Positions 6,997 to 11,688 of a stretch of DNA of 11,688 nt are shown piece by piece. The notes beneath the pieces are model-generated. The model saw nothing but the letters and a program-made list of their open reading frames with translations. It ran no database searches and was not told where the DNA came from. The position numbers and the translations under genes are program-made. Each line of letters opens with the position of its first letter. The stretch's first letter is position 1. This DNA comes from CAYTOF01 sp964439435. Lineage in GTDB: Bacteria > Bacillota > Clostridia > Oscillospirales > QAMX01. Location of the stretch: assembly GCA_964439435.1 (NCBI GenBank), contig CAYTOF010000066.1:1-11688 (forward strand), given 5' to 3'.

Positions 6997-7827
6997 ATGT
7001 CTAATGTAACTATTAAAAATGAACTTTCTCTTACTGAACTGAGAGAAATACAGTTGCAGTTACTTAAATTCATAAAAGATTTATGTGAAAAGCATGAGCT
7101 TAGATATTTCCTTTGTGGCGGGACACTACTAGGAGCAATCCGGCATAAAGGTTATATTCCTTGGGATGATGACATTGACATTTTTATGCCACGCCCTGAC
7201 TATATGAAACTCATTGCACTACTTAAAGAAGAGTCTTCTTTTGTCGTAAAATCAATGTATCATGATGCTGATTACTGCGGGCTATTTACAAAGCTTTGTG
7301 ATAAAAACACATATCTTGTGCCCAAGGATCCTGAACGTGTATATGAATATGGACATGGTGTGTTTATTGATATATTACCAATAGATGGTTTGCCTAAAGA
7401 TAGTAAAAAAATTAAGTATCATTTAATGAAGCTACACAGAGCTCAGCTTTTATTGTATTATTCGTGTGAAAATAAAGTGCCCTCTTCTTCGAATAAAATA
7501 AAAGAGATATTCAAAAAACACATATGGAAATACGCACGAGCAAGAGGATGTAAAAGATGGAGAAATAGAGCTGAGAGGCTCTTGAATAAATACAGCTATA
7601 ATGAAAGTGAAAAATGTGGTGGGATAGTAGGGCAATATGGTTTCCGTGAAGTTATGGATAAGGGAGTTTTTCAAAAAGAAAAAATGGTCGAATTTGAAAA
7701 TTCAATGTATCCTGCACCTATAGGTTATCATGAATATCTTACTAGTCTATATGGCGATTATATGGAGTTGCCCCCTGAAAACAAAAGAGTCACACACCAT
7801 CTCTTTAGAGCAATATGGAAATCGTAA
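6997..7827 (+). CDS. LicD-family phosphotransferase, second copy
   Basis: This is a second LicD protein of 276 residues, clearly related to the preceding gene. It has YFLCGGTLLGAIRHKG (37-52), PWDDDIDIFMPRPDY (55-69) with D57-D59 and D61, and the same C-terminal HEYLTSLYGDYM segment. The two proteins agree closely in these cores and differ strongly in the middle (about residues 75-200). This points to an old duplication with different acceptor or donor use rather than a recent copy. ATG 6997 directly follows the TAA of the first copy, and GAAAGAGGA (6981-6989) provides the ribosome-binding site, so the two are translated together. The mature role is probably a second phosphodiester substitution on the same polymer; the substrate is unknown. 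Confidence 0.9.
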   Translation: MSNVTIKNELSLTELREIQLQLLKFIKDLCEKHELRYFLCGGTLLGAIRHKGYIPWDDDIDIFMPRPDYMKLIALLKEESSFVVKSMYHDADYCGLFTKLCDKNTYLVPKDPERVYEYGHGVFIDILPIDGLPKDSKKIKYHLMKLHRAQLLLYYSCENKVPSSSNKIKEIFKKHIWKYARARGCKRWRNRAERLLNKYSYNESEKCGGIVGQYGFREVMDKGVFQKEKMVEFENSMYPAPIGYHEYLTSLYGDYMELPPENKRVTHHLFRAIWKS

Positions 7828-7861
7828 AAGACAAATAAGAGCAATGCTGGCAATTGAACAT

Positions 7862-7874
7862 AGGAGAATATATG
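7862..7874 (+). promoter_or_regulatory. Ribosome-binding site deciding the SDR start
   Basis: AGGAG (7862-7866) lies 5 bases before ATG 7872. An in-frame TTG at 7854 would place this site inside the coding sequence and has no site of its own, so the ATG is preferred. Confidence 0.75.
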
Positions 7875-8936
7875 TTTATTAGAACAGATAAATATAATGA
7901 AAGTCTTGATGTGCTGTCTATTCATGAAAACTATGAATTCCTAGAAGATAGGATAGTGTTAATAGCTGGTGCATGTGGTATGATTGGCACATACATTGTT
8001 GACATATTGATGCATTTAAACATAAAGTATAGAAAAAACATCTCTGTAATAGCAATGGACAAAAACGAGTCCTTAGGAAAGGAAAGATTTGCAACATACA
8101 GTGATAACCCTCATTTCATATTTGAATTTCATGATGTCCGGAATCCCATTCCTAAAAGAATTGGAAGAGTCAACTATGTGATAAATGCTGCAAGTATAAC
8201 CTCGCCAAATGAATATAAAAACGATCCAATTACAACAATAAATACCAATTTTGAAGGAACAAAAAACCTGCTTGAATATTCAGCAAATAACAATGTACGG
8301 CGGTTTGTTTTTTGTTCCTCAGTAGAAGTTTATGGAACTAACCGGGGTGATGTTGACGAATTTGATGAAAAATATTTTGGATACATCGACTGCAATACGC
8401 TCAGAGCAGGATACCCTGAAAGCAAACGTGTAGCGGAAGCACTGTGCTGTGCGTATTTAGCTACCTTAGAAGTTGAGTATGTAATCGCTAGAATAGCGCG
8501 CGTATATGGCCCTACAATGATATTATCTGATAGCAAAGCAGTTTCGCAGTTTTTATTAAATGGCAGTATGGGAAGAGAAGTAACACTAAAAAGTCACGGG
8601 AAGCAACATTATTCGTATATTTATGCTGGAGATACTGCAAGTGCCATTATAATGCTATTAGATAGAGGAAAATGTGGTGAAGCTTATAACGTAGCTGACA
8701 AAAAGTCAAAAATACAACTAAGTAAAATCGCTAAGATGATAGCACAAGTGTCTTCCTCGACATTAAAATATGAAATTAATGAAAACATTGAATCCGAAGG
8801 TTATTCTACAGTAGAAAAAGCACTGATGTCAACAAAGAAAATCGAGCATCTTGGCTGGACTCCAAAATTTTCATTAAAAGCAGGTATAGATATAACTTAT
8901 GATATGTTGCATAAAATGATTGAAAAAGGTAAATAA
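7872..8936 (+). CDS. NAD-dependent epimerase/dehydratase (extended SDR)
   Basis: This is an extended short-chain dehydrogenase/reductase of 354 residues. The Rossmann dinucleotide motif GACGMIG is at 33-39, with D63 placed to bind the NAD ribose. NAAS (105-108) and CSSVEVYG (148-155) follow. The catalytic Tyr-Lys pair is in YPESK (Y181, K185). A C-terminal substrate domain contains RVYGP (200-214 region) and the late LGWTPKFSL segment typical of nucleotide-sugar enzymes. The closest general types are UDP-glucuronate decarboxylases, 4-epimerases and 4,6-dehydratases. Where RmlB dehydratases carry Asp-Glu after the catalytic Thr, this protein has V151-E152, so it is less likely to be a dTDP-glucose dehydratase. 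Its position between the LicD pair and the hydroxyacid dehydrogenase suggests it helps build the group that LicD transfers, but a role in making a sugar donor is equally possible. Confidence 0.85.
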   Translation: MFIRTDKYNESLDVLSIHENYEFLEDRIVLIAGACGMIGTYIVDILMHLNIKYRKNISVIAMDKNESLGKERFATYSDNPHFIFEFHDVRNPIPKRIGRVNYVINAASITSPNEYKNDPITTINTNFEGTKNLLEYSANNNVRRFVFCSSVEVYGTNRGDVDEFDEKYFGYIDCNTLRAGYPESKRVAEALCCAYLATLEVEYVIARIARVYGPTMILSDSKAVSQFLLNGSMGREVTLKSHGKQHYSYIYAGDTASAIIMLLDRGKCGEAYNVADKKSKIQLSKIAKMIAQVSSSTLKYEINENIESEGYSTVEKALMSTKKIEHLGWTPKFSLKAGIDITYDMLHKMIEKGK

Positions 8937-8938
8937 TA

Positions 8939-9958
8939 ATGGAGAAACTTGAAGTTTTGTGTACTGCAGACATAGATGTCAAGGTACTTGATGAGTTTTC
9001 AAACCACATAAACATAGTGTGTGATGGTTACTATAACTCATTTGAAGTTATGGCTCACGAGGAACTGGTAAGAAAAATTAGCAATTATGATATATTGATT
9101 TGCGAGTATGATACAGTCAGCGCGGATGTGATTTCAGCTGCAAAAAAATTGAAATTGATTATTTGCTGTAGAGGTGGTGTGAAAAGTGTTGTTGATATAG
9201 ATGAAGCAAAGAGTAAATCAATAATTGTTTGCAACACCCCGGGAAGGAACGCAAATGCAGTTTCTGATTTTACAATGGGATTTATATTGGATATTACAAG
9301 AAATATTTCATTAACTAATAACTTAATTCACGATAGAAAAATAACTGCAATAGAAACGACTAAACCTAAAGAATATAAAGACACAGTTTGGGGACTAGAC
9401 AAAGAAAGTCCCTTCATTCGGTACAGGGGAAGAAGTGTCAATCATATGACTCTTGGAATAGTTGGGTTTGGTCGTTCGGGTAGACTGGTTGCTAAAAAAG
9501 CTAATGCTTTTGACATGCAAATAATAGTGTTTGACCCTTATGTGGACTTTTCAACTGCTCCAAGCTATGTTAATGAAGTTGAATTTGAGGAGCTTTTGAG
9601 AAGGTCAGATATTGTATCCCTGCATTGTAACGTGACACAGGACAGCCCCCTGTTGTCATATAAAGAGTTTGAAACAATGAAAGATAATAGCATATTTATT
9701 AACACCGCACGAGGAGAATTGGTGGATGAAAATGCAATGATAAAAGCGCTACATACCGGACAAATTGCAGCTGCAGCAATTGATGTGGCTAAAGAAGAAC
9801 CTATTGCTCCAGATTCACCACTGTTAGAAGTCCCTAATCTTCTTATTACGCCACATATTGCTGGTTCATCAGATGATGTTAAAATACAAGGCAGCATTAT
9901 GGTAAGAGACGCAATACACTCTTTTTTGCAAGGCAATACACCCGAACACAGTATCTAA
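8939..9958 (+). CDS. D-isomer-specific 2-hydroxyacid dehydrogenase family protein
   Basis: This NAD-dependent oxidoreductase (339 residues) interconverts a 2-keto acid and a D-2-hydroxyacid, or a related substrate. The nucleotide-binding motif GFGRSG is at 176-181, with D199 ending the second beta strand, favouring NAD over NADP. The catalytic triad is complete: R258 in NTARGELVDE, E287 in KEEP, and H306 in TPHIAG. The upstream CRGGV (77-81) and NTPGRNANAVSDF (99-111) segments are also family hallmarks. ATG 8939 follows the SDR stop by two bases, with AAAAAGG (8923-8929) as its ribosome-binding site. Such enzymes are not standard parts of capsule loci. Tight packing with a cytidylyltransferase suggests it makes or reduces the small molecule to be activated as a CDP derivative. 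Substrate unknown; D-3-phosphoglycerate dehydrogenase-like activity cannot be excluded. Confidence 0.88.
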   Translation: MEKLEVLCTADIDVKVLDEFSNHINIVCDGYYNSFEVMAHEELVRKISNYDILICEYDTVSADVISAAKKLKLIICCRGGVKSVVDIDEAKSKSIIVCNTPGRNANAVSDFTMGFILDITRNISLTNNLIHDRKITAIETTKPKEYKDTVWGLDKESPFIRYRGRSVNHMTLGIVGFGRSGRLVAKKANAFDMQIIVFDPYVDFSTAPSYVNEVEFEELLRRSDIVSLHCNVTQDSPLLSYKEFETMKDNSIFINTARGELVDENAMIKALHTGQIAAAAIDVAKEEPIAPDSPLLEVPNLLITPHIAGSSDDVKIQGSIMVRDAIHSFLQGNTPEHSI

Positions 9959-9971
9959 AAGGAGTTTTATT

Positions 9972-10628
9972 ATGGGGACATCGATTGGATTTATTTTGGC
10001 TGGAGGTATTGGCGCAAGGTTTGGTGGAGAAAAACCAAAACAATACCATACAATTAATGGAAAAGAGATATTAGCATACTCTATAGAGGCTTTTAGGAAG
10101 TCCAAATATATTGATGATTTTTTTATAGTACTTGACGAAGAGGTGTTTTTAACACAGCGAATAGAAAAAGATTATGGTGTTACAACAATCATGGGGGGGA
10201 AGAGCAGAAATCACTCTTTTAAAAACGCTCTAGATTATATTAAGCTAAACTATCCTGAATGTGAAAAAGTAATAGAAAACGAAGCAGCTAGGCCACTGAT
10301 TACTAATGAGATAATTGATAGTTATTTAGAGTTACTTGATGAATATGATTATGTCAATACAACAGTAAAGATTTCAGATGCTCTAGGCTCTTTTCAAAAT
10401 AGAGTAGCTGATAGGAGTCAATATTACCTGATTCAAGCGCCCGATGCATATAGGTTCCAGTTACTTTATGAAAGCTTTGATCCCGAATCAGATACAATTC
10501 ATCCAGCCTTTCAATTGCCAAACCATGCAACAGAGTACCGTAACTTCAATTTTGGAAACAACATAAAAGTCACATATCCCCAAGATTTAATGATTGTTGA
10601 AGCAATACTCAAAAGCAGAATTGAATGA
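9972..10628 (+). CDS. IspD/TarI-like cytidylyltransferase
   Basis: This is a GT-A-like nucleotidyltransferase of 218 residues that should couple CTP to a small phosphorylated alcohol or acid to give a CDP-linked donor. The nucleotide-binding loop is intact: LAGGIGARFGG (9-19) and KPKQY (21-25). EAARP (104-108), D136, R148 and NIKVTYPQDL (197-206, K199) match conserved IspD/TarI positions. There are notable changes. The usual HDAARP is NEAARP (N103, E104), TPQ is APD (156-158), the threonine after D136 is alanine, and the usual TDEAS region reads IHPAFQ (176-181). This argues against 2-C-methylerythritol phosphate as substrate and for a different, unknown one. GGAG (9961-9964) lies 7 bases before the ATG. 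Its gene context, downstream of two LicD genes, fits donor supply for LicD. Confidence 0.85.
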   Translation: MGTSIGFILAGGIGARFGGEKPKQYHTINGKEILAYSIEAFRKSKYIDDFFIVLDEEVFLTQRIEKDYGVTTIMGGKSRNHSFKNALDYIKLNYPECEKVIENEAARPLITNEIIDSYLELLDEYDYVNTTVKISDALGSFQNRVADRSQYYLIQAPDAYRFQLLYESFDPESDTIHPAFQLPNHATEYRNFNFGNNIKVTYPQDLMIVEAILKSRIE

Positions 10629-10665
10629 CTGTTATGAGAATTATACTATTTATATTATTATGAAT

Positions 10666-10681
10666 GAGGAAAATAAATTTG
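10666..10681 (+). promoter_or_regulatory. Ribosome-binding site supporting the flippase TTG start
   Basis: GAGGA (10666-10670) lies 8 bases before TTG 10679. An in-frame ATG at 10664 overlaps this site and has nothing Shine-Dalgarno-like upstream. The TTG also gives an N-terminus (MRSRKAIYNI) in the usual place for this family. Confidence 0.65.
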
Positions 10682-11688
10682 CGCTCACGAAAAGCAATTT
10701 ATAATATCTTAGCATCACTCACACTACAAATTGTGTTAGTGATTAGCGGATTTATCGTTCCGAGGCTGACTCTCGGATATTTTGGATCTGATGTAAATGG
10801 TGTTATTTCCTCGATATCACAAATATTGGGCTATATAACATTATTAGAGGTAGGTGCTGGCGGAGTAATTATGGCTGCGATGTATAAACCTCTTTCAAAC
10901 AATGATGATGTAGCGTTAAGTGGTATTGTAAAAGCTTCTGATCGATTTTTTAAGAATGTAGCATATTTGTTTGTTGTCTATAGCTTAGTCCTGGCCGCAA
11001 CTTATCCACTGATAGTTAGAGATTTCTCTTTTTTGTATACCGCAATTCTTGTTCTTATAATTGCGGTAAGTACATTTGCACAGTATTACTTTGGCATTAC
11101 TTATAACATCCTACTTTCTGCAGATCAAAAGCTTTATATTACAGCCGCAATACAGATAGTCACAATTGTCGCTAATACATTGCTTGTTGTTTTGCTAATT
11201 AACCTTGGAGTTGGCATTCATGTAGTGAGGCTTGGGAGTTCATTGGTTTTTGTTTTGCGCCCCATACTTTTGAATTGGTATGTGCGAAAAAATTATACTC
11301 TTACAAAAAAAATAGCTCCTGATATGTCTGCCACAAAACAGCGTTGGGATGGATTTGCTACGCATATGGCGTATTTTATGCACAGAAATACAGATATGGT
11401 TTTGATCACTTTTTTTTTAAACCTGAAGGAAGTATCTGTTTACTATATCTATTTTTTAGTTATCACTGGGATTCAAAAAATTATAAATTCTATTTCTTCT
11501 GGTCTGACAGCCACAATTGGAAATATGATAGCGCGTGGCGAAAAGCACACTTTGGACAAAGCATACGGAGCGTATGAATTATTTAATAATATGCTGACCA
11601 CAATTTTATTTGTCAGCTGTGGAATATTGATCGTGCCATTTGTCTTTGTTTATACCAAAGGCGTAACCGATATTAACTATAGTAGGCC
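10679..11688 (+). CDS. Wzx-type polysaccharide flippase (partial, runs off the right edge)
   Basis: The open frame runs from TTG 10679 to the end of the window without a stop, giving 336 residues of a protein whose family is usually about 470-510 long. It begins with a short basic stretch, then a membrane segment (about 9-29) ending in FIVPRL, then GYFGSDVNG (33-41) and SSISQILGYITLLEVG (44-59), an N-terminal pattern typical of Gram-positive polysaccharide transporters of the MOP/PST superfamily. Further hydrophobic segments lie near 92-108, 119-139, 151-175, 183-198, 241-257 and 308-328. The charged residues HRNTDM (235-240) in a membrane-proximal region are also typical. The expected job is flipping the lipid-linked repeat unit across the membrane for the polymerase at 4009-5415. 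It lies 50 bases after the cytidylyltransferase and probably belongs to the same transcript. Confidence 0.88.
   Translation, partial: MRSRKAIYNILASLTLQIVLVISGFIVPRLTLGYFGSDVNGVISSISQILGYITLLEVGAGGVIMAAMYKPLSNNDDVALSGIVKASDRFFKNVAYLFVVYSLVLAATYPLIVRDFSFLYTAILVLIIAVSTFAQYYFGITYNILLSADQKLYITAAIQIVTIVANTLLVVLLINLGVGIHVVRLGSSLVFVLRPILLNWYVRKNYTLTKKIAPDMSATKQRWDGFATHMAYFMHRNTDMVLITFFLNLKEVSVYYIYFLVITGIQKIINSISSGLTATIGNMIARGEKHTLDKAYGAYELFNNMLTTILFVSCGILIVPFVFVYTKGVTDINYSR

Noticed and set aside
6175..7827. LicD genes as proof of phosphocholine decoration
   Set aside because: No choline transporter, choline kinase or LicC-type gene is present in the window; the neighbours suggest another substituent.
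9565..9936. 123-codon open frame on the minus strand
   Set aside because: It lies wholly inside the hydroxyacid dehydrogenase gene, whose catalytic residues are intact; the minus-strand protein has no recognisable motif and is a frame shadow.
9972..10628. Annotation as isoprenoid ispD
   Set aside because: Substrate-side residues differ (NEAARP, APD, no TDEAS) and the context is a polysaccharide locus, so the symbol ispD would mislead.
10621..10647. Possible promoter TTGAAT and TATACT before the flippase gene
   Set aside because: The spacer is only 15 bases and there is no extended -10; a match this weak is expected by chance in A+T-rich DNA.
11344..11577. 77-codon plus-strand frame rich in Tyr and Phe
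   Set aside because: It is out of frame within the flippase gene, which is open from 10679 to the edge and has family motifs.
1..11688. CRISPR arrays, tRNA or rRNA genes, insertion sequences
   Set aside because: I saw no regularly spaced repeats, no tRNA-like or rRNA-like sequence, and no transposase motifs or terminal inverted repeats.

Overview
The window is a run of plus-strand genes for a cell-surface polysaccharide (capsule, cell-wall glycopolymer or exopolysaccharide) from a low-GC Gram-positive bacterium, most likely a Firmicute of the Clostridia type. The evidence is the A+T-rich composition, strong AGGAGG-type ribosome-binding sites, several TTG starts, tight gene spacing, and the pairing of LicD proteins with a Wzy/Wzx-type polymerase and flippase. 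I cannot name a genus or species from the sequence.

Layout: the left edge (1-62) holds the last 19 codons of an upstream gene. A stretch without a convincing gene (63-451) follows. It ends in a very good extended -10 promoter (377-405) that probably starts the operon. Next come a GT4 glycosyltransferase (455-1603) and a GT2 glycosyltransferase (1600-2673) joined by an ATGA overlap. A 199-base A+T-rich gap, possibly with an internal promoter, precedes a UDP-GlcNAc 2-epimerase (2873-3976). This is followed by a Wzy/WaaL-like polymerase (4009-5415) and a DXD capsular glycosyltransferase (5460-6170). A compact block then holds two adjacent LicD-family phosphotransferases (6175-6996, 6997-7827), an extended SDR enzyme (7872-8936), a D-2-hydroxyacid dehydrogenase (8939-9958) and an IspD/TarI-like cytidylyltransferase (9972-10628). 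The right edge cuts into a Wzx-type flippase (10679 to end).

How it may work together: the three glycosyltransferases build a lipid-linked repeat unit, with ManNAc supplied by the epimerase. The flippase exports the unit and the polymerase joins units outside the cell. The most interesting part is the LicD-LicD-SDR-hydroxyacid dehydrogenase-cytidylyltransferase block. It looks like a self-contained pathway that makes a CDP-activated small molecule (polyol or hydroxyacid phosphate, identity unknown) and attaches it to the glycan as a phosphodiester. The cytidylyltransferase has changes at positions conserved in true IspD, so it is unlikely to be the isoprenoid enzyme. That functional link is inference from gene families and order.

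No tRNA, rRNA, CRISPR array, insertion sequence or clear rho-independent terminator was seen. No priming sugar-phosphate transferase and no tyrosine-kinase regulator genes lie in the window; they may lie outside it.
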